Assembly (NCBI RefSeq): GCF_050908995.1
Contig: NC_135121.1
Span: forward strand, 8,184,001-8,248,000
DNA length: 64,000 nucleotides
Reading direction: 5' to 3'
From: Andrena cerasifolii
Lineage: Eukaryota > Arthropoda > Insecta > Hymenoptera > Andrenidae
Both the position numbers and the translations under genes were made by a program. The notes under the pieces were generated by a model. The model was not told where the DNA came from. It saw nothing but the letters and a program-made list of their open reading frames with translations, and did no database searches. Every line of letters starts with the position of its first letter. The stretch's first letter is position 1. This document shows positions 52,282-64,000 of this stretch, piece after piece.

Positions 52282-53320
52282 GGGGAGACCGGGGCTGGTA
52301 GGCCAGTTTTTCAGTTTTCGATTTTTAATCAATTATGCGGACGAAATATCATTAAACACATTTCAGGCTATCTGATTAAATTGTTAAAGTGGATTCGATG
52401 TGACAACAATTGAGGTATTTTAATGCTTTTCTAACACCTTCCATGCTGGTCGACCAGCCCCATCATTGGGGTTGGTTGACTTACAGTATGGGGTAGGTTG
52501 ACTATAGGTACAATGAGTTAAGAAAATGTTATTAGTAACTTATATCACAAGGAGAGTATTTTAGGTGCCCGCCTCCGATCATTTTGATTTTTGGATATGT
52601 TATAGAGGACCGAAAAATAAGAAATACGTGTTTTTTTATTTTTCCCTGTTTTTTTATATTTGGGGGGTGAACACTGCGTTCAAAGTTAGGGTTGAAAAAT
52701 CATTTTTGTGGAATATCTCGAGAACTATTAGAGATAGGGGAACAGTGTCAATGGACGAATTTTGTGTCTAATAAATAATAAATAATAATAATTTCTTTCA
52801 TATTTTAATAATAAATAGAAAAAAATTTCAACTTAACATAAATTATAATGTATTTATAATATAGTGAAATTTAAACAAAAAATAAAAATCGCTGCCTGAA
52901 TAACAAAATAACAATTTAATCCTTAATAACGTTCTTAGTCAACCAGCCCTGACCAATCATTTTGACTGCAATAATATATATAAGCTTCAATTATTTCTGT
53001 ATAAACAAAAATACTATGTCAATAGATCGACTAATAAACAAACTCTAAAATAGTCCCTTAACATTTATTCTATTGTAAGTATATAGAGCGTGAAAAAATA
53101 AAATCTTCAAGAAAAAATATTTACTTACGTAGTCAATTTTTCGACAAACGCTGATAACTGTTAAAAAAAAACGTGCAATCGCGGGGTCAGACTTAAATGC
53201 ATGCCATAGTAGAAGTGATTTCTTTCTACAGTAAATCTTTCCGCAGTAGAGCATATATCGGTGCAAAGTTATTAACAATTAGTCAATCTACCCCTTGAGA
53301 CAACCAGCACCAGTCTCCCC
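52282..53320. mobile_element. TIR element GGGGAGACCGGGGCTGGT, TA-flanked
   Basis: The left tip GGGGAGACCGGGGCTGGT matches the complement of the right tip over 18 bp with two mismatches, and TA lies just outside both ends (52280-52281 and 53321-53322). Length is 1,039 bp. A private word near GGGGTAGGTTGAC / GGGGCTGGTTGAC appears at 52291, 52468-52480 and 52490-52502 forward and at 52448-52461, 52938-52949, 53282-53294 and the right tip reversed. The rest of the interior is very AT-rich and has no transposase-like frame, so the copy is non-autonomous. The outer tips match the elements at 25779 and 22191, but I see no interior similarity to them. Confidence 0.75.
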
Positions 53321-53341
53321 TATTGATGCATGACGGTGTGT

Positions 53342-53360
53342 GACTAACTTGAAGTTAGTC
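53342..53360. repeat. Perfect short hairpin beside the TIR element
   Basis: GACTAACT and AGTTAGTC form 8 bp perfect arms around a 3-base TGA loop, 20 bp outside the right end of the element at 52282-53320. There is no T-run after it and no sign of a terminator or processed RNA; probably incidental. Confidence 0.5.
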
Positions 53361-56300
53361 TGAGACTTTACCCGAAGGCACTAAAGACTTGCTATGTACC
53401 TAATAGAGTACGAGTGACAACAGCAACTGAAACACAGCTCGCTGACAATGAAAAGAGTAGATATACTTTCCTGTTTCTCTAAATTCCGTGGAACAAAGAT
53501 CCTTGCTTTATGGAACTACATAAATTCCACTAAAGTCCGTCGCGCCGCTCCGAAATTAACAGATTAATGTCCCGAAGTAGCCCAGCCCCATCGTCTCGAA
53601 ACAAAGCAAAGTTCACTGGTCGAACAAAGCTCAATTGTCACGCACGCATCGAGGCGCAGGGGATTTACGATCCCATCCCTCTCGTCTAGATCTTACAAAT
53701 CCCAGCGTCCCCGTTGCGACGCGAGCCCCCGATAAATATTCGTAGCTGAATCATTGCTAGTTCGCGAATGGGAAAGGAAAGAAAATCCCGTGATGCGCTC
53801 TCCGCCCGTGCCATGAAAACTGTCCCTGGTGAAAAGCGAGCCGTCTATGTGCCGATATTTATCCGCGGCAGCGTTTCTTCGCGAATTCCAATCGCCACTG
53901 TCGCTCTAGCTGGCAGTCTTTCTCATTAGCGTCACACACGCCGATGAGGTTTTTCATTAGTCCCCTCGCGATGCATTCCTATTAGACAGGCTCGTGCTGC
54001 CGCCTCGACGCACAAGGCCGTTCCGCAGGGTTGGAGGGGCGAGAGGGTGAAAGGAGAGGCGGAAGGGAGACATTTTTAATTACAAGCCGGAGGTAACGGC
54101 CTCCCTCGCGCCAACAACTCGCCATCAGCTGCCAAATATTTCCGGCGTGTCATTGGATGCCTCTCCACCCCCGTGCGCCTATCCACCGCCACCCCTTTAA
54201 CCGCACTAACTCTCCAGTCCTCCACGGTGACGAATTTAGTAAATTAGTTGGAATTTCTGCGATTTTCCGACGCACCGGGCAGGCCTTCCTTTTGGAAGAT
54301 AGAATGGAGTTGGTCATCGGAGGGGTAGGAACGTCGATCTGCAGTCTATATTGAGTTGAATCTATCGTAGGCATCCCCTAGAAAGATTCCTGTAGATGCA
54401 TGCTCCGCCTGCTTCGTTATTTACTGGAAACAGTTATCGTCTCTATTCCATCAATTTCACTCGATGACTTGTTGGACGTTGTCGCGCGGAAAAACGCAAC
54501 ACGCAACCGCTCGAACGGGGAACGTCAGGGCAAGGGTAACGTATGTGACGTCCACGAGACGGCGTTAATATTTGAAAGCCATCTTCCTGGTGGCTTCTCA
54601 CCCTACTCCTCCATCTCTTCCCCCCACGTTCTCCGTCCCTCCCCCGCCCCTCCGCCCCCGATGACGAGTGACACCTCTCGTACGAGTGAAGGCACTCGAC
54701 GATTATTTATTTATAGGCAAATGAAGTAGAGGCTCCCATTAATTGATGGGCTCTCAGTGGCCGCCAGTCGGGGGATGACGTCTATCATTTTAATTTACCG
54801 CGTCGTTATTAAATCGTCCCTACCCGACGCGAGGAACACTCGCCACAGACTGCACGCTGTAGGGAAAACACTCGCCTCTTACCCCTCCGACCCGCGCACC
54901 CGATAAACGGGGAGGGTTGCGAAAGTTAGGCTCGATAGACGTATATATGTGTAGATTATTTTTCTGGTCACTCTTCATCGCTTTCCGAGGTGACGTTCTG
55001 TTGTTTCGCTTCAGGAATTATTATCACGGGAATTGCGGCCATTGCGCGGAGGCATTCGAAACGTCAGGGGGAGAGTAAAAGTGTGGACGGGATTTATGGA
55101 CGATCAAATGGAAACGCTTCGGTATGTAATATGCAAAGAGGCGATAAAATTACATTTATGTTCCCGGCGTCTATACGTGTCACTTTTTACTGGTTCCAGA
55201 GAGGATTCCAGTTGCATTATTTTAGTAATGCAAAGCACCCAAATAGTTACGTACCAATTATCACGCGCGTATCAGTAGTTCTGTTTTCTTTCTGGATCTC
55301 CAGCAAACCTCCGAGCGATTCTTTCACGACCTAGCACCCTCTTAGTGGACATCAAGCATTTGCACCCTCAACTTTCGTCTCTCGACCATTCATCCGTATC
55401 ACGATGGTAAGAAAGATCATTGCACCCTCGTATTCGCGGAACAGCGCGGTCGAAGAGGCCGCAGTTGTTTTAATTAGTTTTTAATTTGTTTCGTAATGGC
55501 TGGGCGTGCCTTCATAACTCGAGGCATTTTTACCGGGAGCACCACCCCCTTTTCACCGTGGCCGGCTCGCGCCCGTATCTGTGCTCGCCCTGAATAATAT
55601 TCAGACCGCGAACGGTCGCTGGGCTTCAGGGCTCCAGGGACGAGTAGATCACCGAGAACTTTCTGCGAAGAGGGGTGGTGGTCCGCTAACCCGAGAGAAT
55701 TACTTTACACTTAAAAACGCATCCTTATCCTCCGCATTCCCACCGCTTTTCATCCCTCCGGCTACTTATCTCGTGCTCGCGGTTAAAAAAGAAACAAGCG
55801 GGGGTTGATTAAATTTACTCGTTTTTTAACGCGTCCGTCGACGTGCCCGGACTATCCTCCCCGGCTACCCTTATTTGCGACCCCTTAAATTTCGAAAGCG
55901 ATGTGCCGGGGAACGGTGCGATTTAATCGCGCACGGGATTGTAATAAGTTAGATAGCAAAATGAATTTTCCGCGCGAACGGCAGGCAGGAAGTGGTGGCT
56001 TTTATTGTGGGGGAACGATCGTCGATAAAAAGTGGCCGTGATTTTAATTGTTGCGTTTCTGGTTTAAATTTTCCGTCGAATCGCGTCGATGAAGTTTTTC
56101 GATCGCAATAATGGTAGGTAAATTATATCGGGGTTATTCGAGGATAATAAAATCCCCGATAAAAACTGATTTTATCGGGAATTATCGTGAAATTACATTT
56201 CTGATCGAATATTCTGTAAAAAGAAATGTCGATTCCAACCTTCAAGCAGAACTTTACGCACTTATGAAATTAGGTACATTTCACTGCCCGGTTTGGGGAC

Positions 56301-59300
56301 AGTTTCGAAAGTAGGTTCCGTTAAGCTCTTCACAATTTCATCTTCCGTCGTCCCTCTATCGGTGCAATACTCCTAAAGAACCTCAGACAATGGCACAAAA
56401 AAGGAAGGTCTGTCTCGGTAGATGGACGCGGGAACGCAGCCTCGTAAAATCCCGACAGTGAGGTCGAACTTTCTGGCTGACCAGGAGTTAACCTCCCGCG
56501 ACGAGCAGAGAGTTGCCCGCTCGTAGTTTGGTCGTGGTCCCGAGGAAAAGCGGGCAGACAGAGCAGCAGTCGTTCCAGGGTGACGAGGAGATAGAGGAAC
56601 GGCCGAGAGGAGTAAGGGAGCCCCGAGGAGAACGAAGGACGCTCTCCGTCGGCGGGTAAGCTCAGGATTTATGGTAGCGTCGCGACGTCCGTCTTCACTC
56701 GCCGTGACGCCCTTCCACCACTCGAAAAGTCCAAGGCGAGAGCACCACGGGAAACGGCCACCGCCAACGTCTTTCTACTTCGGCTCCCTTCCTACGCGGA
56801 ATGGGGATAACGTGTCCTGGAAGGATACACGTAAACAACACGCGAACCGGCGTTACTCCCGCTTGCGGCTTTCCGCTTAATAAGGGAGAATGAACCTCCA
56901 TTGCACGCTGCGTTCTTTAATGCCGTGATTTCATACGGCGGCTCGCACATTTGGTCACGATCAAGCTTCGAACAAGCGCCCCAAAGCTTCGCGAACCGCC
57001 ATTCGGTTCGCGCGGGCAGGCATCGGCTCCGTTCGCCGTGAGAAGGCTCACTCCGAACAGGATAAGCCGCGTCGTCGACACCGAACACGCTCAATCGCGA
57101 AATTACTCGAAAATTCCTGAGGAATGCGCTCCGAGGATTTAAGGAGGCCGTATCGTAGCTCTTCCCTCGGCGAAAACGTTTGCTTTCAGCGCGCATTACT
57201 CGCCGCCTCCTCGAAAGCGGGGATTCCCCTTGAACGGGGAGGGTTACAACGGGACCGTTGACACTCAGGATGGTCGGGCTGAAATTACTTGAAAATTCTG
57301 ACCGCGGAACGCCCGTTGGGAAGGGCGGGCGGTGTGCGGGAGGGAGCAGCGAAAGGGTCTCCTGGATATCCGTTTCTCTTGGCGCGGCATCCACGGGAAA
57401 ACGGTATCAGTATGCGAGCTACGATTCGGCCACATCTCGCGCTCATCCCTCGACTTATTGCGGCTTAGCTCCCTCCAACGGTGGCACACACGGCGTCGTG
57501 TGTTCGTCCCTGTGGTCGCCTGGTCTCACCCTGAACACATCCCCGACCACGGGCGCACAGACCTGGCCGCACACGTCCGCCTCGCAGCCAAAGCCTCTAA
57601 ATTGTTTCCATCATAAGTCCAGATACTCGCGGCGCATATATACGCCTGGATAACCTTCCACGCGGAGCCTTCCTGGCGCGGCAGGAAAGGTGCTCGTGAA
57701 ATACGCGAGCCCGTACCATTAACCCCCGATGATAAGCCCGCGGGGGCGGGAATCTTCGCTCTTTATCCTCTTGGTCTTCTTCGATGGCTCGGCTCACTGT
57801 TTCTCTGGCTGTTCGCGCATCATTCATTGACGTTTACAATAGGCTACGCAAGTGGACCGGCAGTGATCCTTCGAATACTTACTTCGAGAAGATGAGCATC
57901 GTCGAGCGTTCTTATGGGACGTATCATTCGTATCTACTTAATACGATCAGCAATATCAAGCCAATTAGGAGTCTCGACACTTTTCCGGTACAGATAAGTC
58001 TGCGGCAATAATTTATGCGTTAGATTCGCGTCAAGACTTAGCCACCTGATCCTAAAAGATTCAAAGGACGAGTCCACGCGTTGTTCAGCAGATTGAGTCT
58101 TTCTTCGGGGTCCTTTTCATCTTGAGAATCTATTGGATGGTACCACGCATCGACCGGCCAAGCCCCCGCGTCAAAAGACGTTCACTCATTCAGATATACG
58201 TTTGCCAATAACCCTGAAGACCGTCTACATTTTTATCCTCCCCGTGCCAGGAGACCACCTACCGGCACTTTAATACCTCTGCATCGAAACCGGCAGACCG
58301 GATAAACGTCCCGATGCGAGGCCACGAGTTATGGATCCGGTAGCCGCGCCGCGTGGATCTCTCGCGGTGTTCCTCGATCCCTCAAACGATCAAGCGTCCC
58401 GGTAACGACAGCAGAAGGATGCGCAGGACCCTCTACTAACGAGCGATTGAAACGAAATTGTTCGAGCAGAGCAACGAATACCTGTTTCGGAAATTTAACA
58501 GATGGCTCGTACGAAGCTATCGCAGGGGAAGCAATAATCTTGCAAACCATTCTGTCGATGTAATCTTTGGAGAACGCATTTCAGAGGAAAAGATCTGTAT
58601 TCGTAATAGATCGTCTCCTCAAACTCGAAGACGAAACGTAAGCAGAAGCGTATTGCTGGCGTTCTTCTACCAATTTTTCTTAATCCCTCCAGCTCACCCC
58701 TAATTACCTCGAAACGCGAGTGAAGCGCTTCCAACGATGCCCGCGCGATTCTGCGTATCGCCAACCCCTAAACTTTTCCATTTCACGCTGAAACGTCAGA
58801 CGGAACCGTTGCAAAACGCCACTCGAGCATCCCCATCCATTGGCGTCAAAGTGTCGCAATGCGGTACAGAAGATCTCATACGTGTTTTATGGTGGTCGTT
58901 GTGTAAACCCCCGTGTACCGGTACGAGCGCGCCTTTCGCGTAGTGAGGGCACGGGTGGGCCGACGGGGGATGAAACCGCGTCTACGACGATGGAGCGGGC
59001 CCGCGCTTCCCGCGATGCTACGGGGACAACCTGAAACGAGAAACACGACGGGTTGCTGGCAGGGTGAAACGGGACCAGGGGGGAGGGCGAGGGATGATAG
59101 CGAGGTCTGATTACGTATTTACTAGGAACGGAGGCAGAAACGGAAGGGAAAATTCGCTTGGTTCCGCGGCTCCACCGACGGCTGTGCGACTATTTGAATT
59201 ATGCATGGACACGGGTTGCCTACAACGTGTATTGTTTGCGGTACGCGATTCCGATTCTTGAGGCCGACGGTGCACGTATGACGCCCGGGGAAACTGACGG

Positions 59301-59527
59301 TCCCACGGTCGCCTGATCGTAGCTGAAATTCGAATTTAAATTCGGCCCAGCTCCCGTCTTTTCTCGTGAGCTCGTTTCTCTTCCACTTGCTCGCTAGGAC
59401 TTAACCAATATCTTGTGGAATTTTATAATAGCCTACTTGGCTTCTTCGGTCTATGATTGAATTCTAAGCACCGCTGCTGTGTCCCTATTTGCCCGCTCCA
59501 AAAGGGCAGCTCGCGTATTTTCCACCG
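53361..59527. other. About 6.2 kb without recognisable genes
   Basis: I see no convincing exon. The longest frame is on the minus strand at 56792-57394 (200 codons); it is rich in Arg, Ser and Pro, overlaps several plus-strand frames and resembles nothing I know. A 131-codon frame at 57258-57653 is similarly unsupported. The base composition is GC-rich throughout with no obvious repeat family. Confidence 0.45.
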
Positions 59528-59529
59528 TA

Positions 59530-60559
59530 GGGGAGAGTGGGGTAAACACGAACGCGGGGTAATCGCGAAGGCGATGGTTACGGCGTTTTAATAAATAAAA
59601 ACTGATGTTTACTCTCCACTAGCTAATAGTTTAGGTCGTATCCAACACCGGGCAGAAAGTAATAAATACAGAACGTTCTCGCTATTCAAGGTAAACACAA
59701 TTTATTATTTTCATCGTGTTTCAAGTAATATTTTGTCCACTTTCACTTGCATGTAATTACTGTGGAATTAATCATACAATTGGGATTTTTTAAGTTGAAA
59801 TAAAGCACTTTTTTATCTACATTTTGTGACCAAGGCGTTGCTTGAATCATGATTCGAACCTCTGAAATAAATTCTTTTATATTTTTTTATGTCGTGGGGT
59901 ATTGGCGAACAAATCGAACGTTCGAGATTACCCCTCGTCAATTCCAATAGCTTTTTTCTAATACCGAAATTTTCGAATACCGAAAATAATAGTAAAGGTC
60001 GTTTTTTTAAATCGCTGATTTCGGGAATTTCGCGATTTCCGACCTTATTCTGCGATCTTTAAGCGATTGTAGCTCAGAGCAACTTTAACCGATTTTGATG
60101 AAATTTTCAGCACGTACAAAACTTACTGAAATCTACAAAAGGGATTTTTGAATTTTCATGACACGCTCAGAAAAAAGTTTAAAAAACGGCCTTTACTATT
60201 TGTTTCAATATTCCGACCAACTGCAATTTTTTCCTACGTACAACAAGAGGAATTTGAAAAATACTTTATGTATAGATTGTAGCAACGTTTTTTATGGGTT
60301 CACCACTGAAGTCGCACTTTCTGCGCGACTTCTGCGATATTTAGCACTCTGTTCGTGATTACGGGTAATCACGAACACCAAGGCTTTTACTTTTTCCCTA
60401 TAAACATGATTTTTGTTATAATTTTTGAAAAATTCTTCAGAGTACTTTATAGAGAAATAGTTTAAGTATGTTTGTAAATAATAAACAAATTCGTGTCTCA
60501 CACAGTTTTCGTTTCGTTTGCTTTTTGGCTTAGGTGCTCCCAATTACCCCACTCTCCCC
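59530..60559. mobile_element. TIR element GGGGAGAGTGGGGTAA, TA-flanked
   Basis: The left tip GGGGAGAGTGGGGTAA is exactly complementary to the right tip over 16 bp, and TA lies just outside both ends (59528-59529 and 60560-60561). Length is 1,030 bp. A private word near GGGGTAATCGCGAAC recurs at 59539-59553, 59556-59570, 59896-59910 and 60363-60376 forward and at 59920-59934, 60351 and 60543-60550 reversed. The interior is AT-rich, with blocks of the TTGATGAAATTTTCAGCACG type, and has no transposase-like frame. The tip differs from its relatives at two central bases (AGTGGGG for ACCGGGG). Likely a non-autonomous transposon; the near-perfect ends suggest it is among the younger copies here. Confidence 0.78.
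60351..60376. repeat. Perfect palindrome of the private word inside the TIR element
   Basis: GTTCGTGATTA and TAATCACGAAC are perfect 11 bp complementary arms around CGGG. Two inverted copies of the element's private word thus sit back to back, as would suit binding by a dimeric protein. No function is shown. Confidence 0.8.
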
Positions 60560-60561
60560 TA

Positions 60562-63500
60562 ATCTAAATTAGTCGCAGAGTCGAGACGCCGAACGTTCAG
60601 ACGGTCGCGTTAAAAGTAGGAATATACAGATTGGCGCGACACCCGCGAGCAGTGTGGTCCGAATAAATTCCATGTGCCAAATCTTCGCGTCCGGAGCCGA
60701 AATAAAACGCGAGCGAAAAACGTGCGGAATCGGCACGCGTGCACTCTTGGGAAGTGCAGAATTCCACGGGTTCCAGCGATGGCGCCTTTCGTACCCCGAG
60801 CCGCCCTCTGCACCCGCCGTTATCCCTCTTTTCCAGCAACAGTTTCGCGCGGCTGATCGTCGCGGATGAGCGTGCCTTTCCCTTTTTGTCAAGCCCCCGG
60901 TGAAAAACGTCGTCGCAGCTGCGGAATGCTAATGTACAGCGGCACGGTTCTACTTTGCACTTTAAACTGTCGGCCCCGCGAAACTCTTTCTGCGAAAAAG
61001 GAATACACAGAGAGCCGGGAGGGTGGAGACGGCGTAGAATGGGGAAACACCGGGGGCCAAGGAAAGGAAAGCTTTCCCGGACGATTCCGGCGAGCGATGC
61101 ACCGTGAAATTCGACGCTGTAAATTCCGATAGCGCAAGCTCTGTCTGCTGTCTGCCTCTGCCGATGAGCATTGTCTCACGTTGCTGCCGCGCTACGTACT
61201 TGGGATAGGTTAACAGCGATACGGGGGAGGCCGGCGCGGGCGGAAAGTCGAAAACAGCTGTGCCGCCGAGGCGTCGAACCGATTTCCCCGATTTTCCCCT
61301 CGGTTATGAAAGTCGACGAACCACGGTTCTATTCCCGTCGTGCCGAGTCGAAGATCCCATTCGAGTGCTTCGTGCCCGCGGCGAGCGGAATTAAGCGCGA
61401 TGCACGCGTCGATTCCATCGCCCCTTAATTTTCCTAATGGACATTAAAGCATGGCGGGGCCACTTAGCCGCGTCTGCGACGCCCAGTGACATTTTCATCG
61501 GGAGATTTTCTGGGATAAACACGCGGGAGCCGGAGTAATGCTGCGGTTCTCGAAGCAGTCGCGCTGAGCTTCGTCCTCCCGGTAATCCGGCGTGACACAT
61601 CGCTGATGCATCGAGCTGAACGCCGCGCCGCCGCCTGGAGGGACGCGGAGACGGCGAGGGAGATGCATTTGCAGCCGATTGTCATGGCTCTCTGTGTTTC
61701 GGCGAACAGTTCAGCCGGAGAAGGAGACGCTGTAGCCGTTCTACGCTCGGCCGCGTGAAAGAGAGACGAGCCGAGAGGGAGAGAATTCCGTTGCCTCGGC
61801 CGTGGTTGCCTTAAGTCTGCCGGTTGTTAAGCCGCGAGACGAATTCCCCTGGACGGCAGCGTTTCTTGCTAATGCCAACGCCGTACCTAATCTGCCTTTC
61901 GCCTTTCCTTCATCCATTCCCGCTGCACAGCTCGTTCGGTCTCCTTAGTCGGCGTACGGCGAAAAGCTCTTTCCGTGCATTAGCATGGAGCAGCCACTCA
62001 CTATCCGCGCCACTTACTGGCTGTTCCGGGGGGCTTGCGAGCCTGTCGACTTGAAATTTCGAATTTTGGATTGAGTGCCGAACACCTGAGGTCTCTGTTT
62101 CAGGTTTGGCGGGCTACTTGATCGAGTGCACTTGAATTAGGCTCTCCGTAGGTTTGATAGGTAGCTACTAACAGCTGCGAGATGTTAATCAGGGCTGACA
62201 GGAGGAAATAGTGAAGCTTGGTGTTAGGATGAAACAGGCATTTGACTGGAACTTCGCTATCCACGGATACTGGCGCTTGGGGGTACTGATATCGCAACTT
62301 CGCGTGGGCATTAACTTGCACCGCAATCAGGTAGACGCGCTGCCGTTAAACGCACACAGAGGCGCGCCGAGCGGACGAAATGGTGAACGACGAAAGGAAA
62401 AGATCGGCCGTTCCCGCGGGACCTTATGAAAATTTCTCTAGCAACAGAGAGTCTTAAATCTCATTAAAACGCGGAGCTCGCCTCTCGGGGGGTGGTCGAT
62501 GGGGTATATACGTTGGAAGGAAGAAAAGAAATGGGGAGAGGGAGGAAGGAGGAGAGAGAGAATATTCACAGGGTGGTTGACGACGTTCCGAGGGAGCACT
62601 GACTGCAGGGATGCCACCCTAATTACCTCTGGCTCGATAAAAAAAAAACGAATTAAAGAAAAGAATGAGGTGGGACCGAGGGTGGGCTGTTCGTGACAGC
62701 CAGCTAATCGGGGTGTTTAAGAGTCTACACTGATCGCCCGGGCCTCGTTAAAACCGGGCAGAGGAAAAGGCTCTCGCCGCCTTATTTTTGCCAGGCGTGA
62801 TAATGGGGGTTGCTGGGGGTGAGGAGGAGCGGGCGGGAAAAGGCGGAGCGGGGGCAGACCGAAAGAATGCTGAATCGGTATGGCCAACGGTTGGTGATTT
62901 ACGGGGTAGGCTCGCGCTACTTTGCATACCGATCGACGAAATCGCGCCCGGCCATTACTGGAGGGCCAATGAGAGGCCTGGATGATTCATGTATTACGTG
63001 TAAAAAATTGCACACTCTTAGGGAGCGTGATCGTAGATAATTTCGGCGCCAATTAAACGGGGAGGATCGATGGAGCTTTTTCCGTATTTCGTCCACCTCT
63101 CGAGGAGTAGATATCGCTCGTGTGACGCGAAAGGAACAGGGTTTTTGTTGTATCTTCACGGCTCTGCTCATAATCGACTTCTTAGTCGAAGAACGAACTT
63201 TTCTAAACGAGTATAATGAAGCTGCCTCACTCAACGCGAGCGCGATTCTCGTGCCGTTGATGTATATTTCGCCTGGGTGTTTCGAGTCAACCACCCTGAA
63301 CCGCCATCGTCGAATTCGATGTTAAATAATGAAGAGAGACGGGACAACTGCACGTCTGTTTCTTTGGGCGACACGTGGGCGGAGGTTGGAAGGAGCCGTA
63401 ATTAAATAAAGTCACTTTCTTCCGTTCTCCATTATCTCTTATCTAGCCGTGGTGATGCCGACCGCCGCGACGCCCGACCGAGGCGCTGGCCCGATATTTT

Positions 63501-64000
63501 ATTTATTTAGATGCCGAGATGAGAAAAAGTAATCAAGGGTGCGCTAATGGAAGGCACGGCTCTCCCTCGTTCCTACTGTTGCGAACTCTTTTTGTTTCTG
63601 CTGCCCTCGCCCCCATCGCCTACCATAATTACGCAGCGACTGAGCACTCGCGGGCGCCGCCGCCACGCTTTCGAATAAATAACGCAAATGAAACCCGCCT
63701 GCCTCGGTGATAACGAGTCTGCCATCGCGATTGCTTCACCTGGTCTTACCTGCAGGAAAGACCGTCAAGGGAGTCACGCTTTGCTAATCGCTGTTAGAAA
63801 TCAATTCGCCACGTGATAATTAATGAAGAATGGTGCTTCACTTCGAAACGTGACCAATTAAAAACACATTTATTCCACATTCTTCACTCGGTGCTTTGGG
63901 ACACTCTGCAGAAAGGCGTCACAGCAGCTGATAGAAATTAACCTTGCACATTTTCCTGTCCTCTCCAACGATCTCCTTCTTCTTTTCCCTTTTCTGTTTT
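60562..64000. other. About 3.4 kb without recognisable genes
   Basis: I see no convincing exon up to the window edge. Frames are at most 125 codons and overlap one another. An A-rich run lies near 62640-62648 and a TATATACG string near 62504. The sequence returns to the GC-rich background after the AT-rich transposon. Confidence 0.45.

Noticed and set aside
56792..57394. Minus-strand open frame of 200 codons
   Set aside because: Overlaps several plus-strand frames, has a biased composition and no recognisable domain.
59840..59870. tRNA B-box-like GGTTCGAATCA on the minus strand
   Set aside because: No A box at proper spacing and no cloverleaf; it lies inside the TIR element.

Overview
This 64 kb window looks like non-coding chromosomal DNA of an animal, most likely an insect and plausibly a hymenopteran. 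I recognise no protein-coding gene, rRNA, tRNA or CRISPR array. The reasons for the insect reading are the fairly GC-rich, CpG-rich background dotted with AT-rich islands, the short microsatellites, and the islands themselves, which turn out to be degraded eukaryotic transposable elements. Nothing resembles a bacterial operon. The open reading frames present are short, overlap on both strands, are rich in Arg/Pro/Ser and show no domain I can name. Species and the neighbouring gene cannot be determined from the sequence. Layout: a 5'-truncated non-LTR retrotransposon on the minus strand with a (TAA)n tail (about 2884-3345); a 1.26 kb element with 36-37 bp inverted termini starting CACAGTG and a 5 bp GGCCG target duplication, Transib-like (5963-7224); a block of repeated GGGGTAACATTGGCA words with internal tandem repeats (15168-15770); two related TIR elements 12.3 kb apart in the same orientation (22191-23168 and 34475-35325); an LTR-like segment (about 23258-23594); a one-ended element (25779 to about 26495); an AT-rich block containing a large imperfect palindrome (about 47869-48770); and two more complete TIR elements (52282-53320 and 59530-60559). 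Between these lie long stretches with no recognisable gene, including a purine-rich possible untranslated exon (about 27100-27571) and an 0.8 kb purine-rich degenerate repeat (31100-31900). The most interesting pattern is shared by the elements at 22191, 34475, 25779, 52282 and 59530. Four start with a close variant of GGGGAGACCGGGG and one with GGGGAGAGTGGGG, each preceded by TA, and the four that retain both ends finish with the reverse complement, followed by TA in three and TG in one. Yet apart from the 22191/34475 pair their interiors look unrelated. Each carries its own 12-15 bp word, usually starting GGGG, repeated about five to seven times and mostly facing inward from both ends. This looks like a lineage of non-autonomous TA-inserting transposons that keeps its outer tips and replaces its subterminal binding words. 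All calls were made by eye; no alignment or database search was run.
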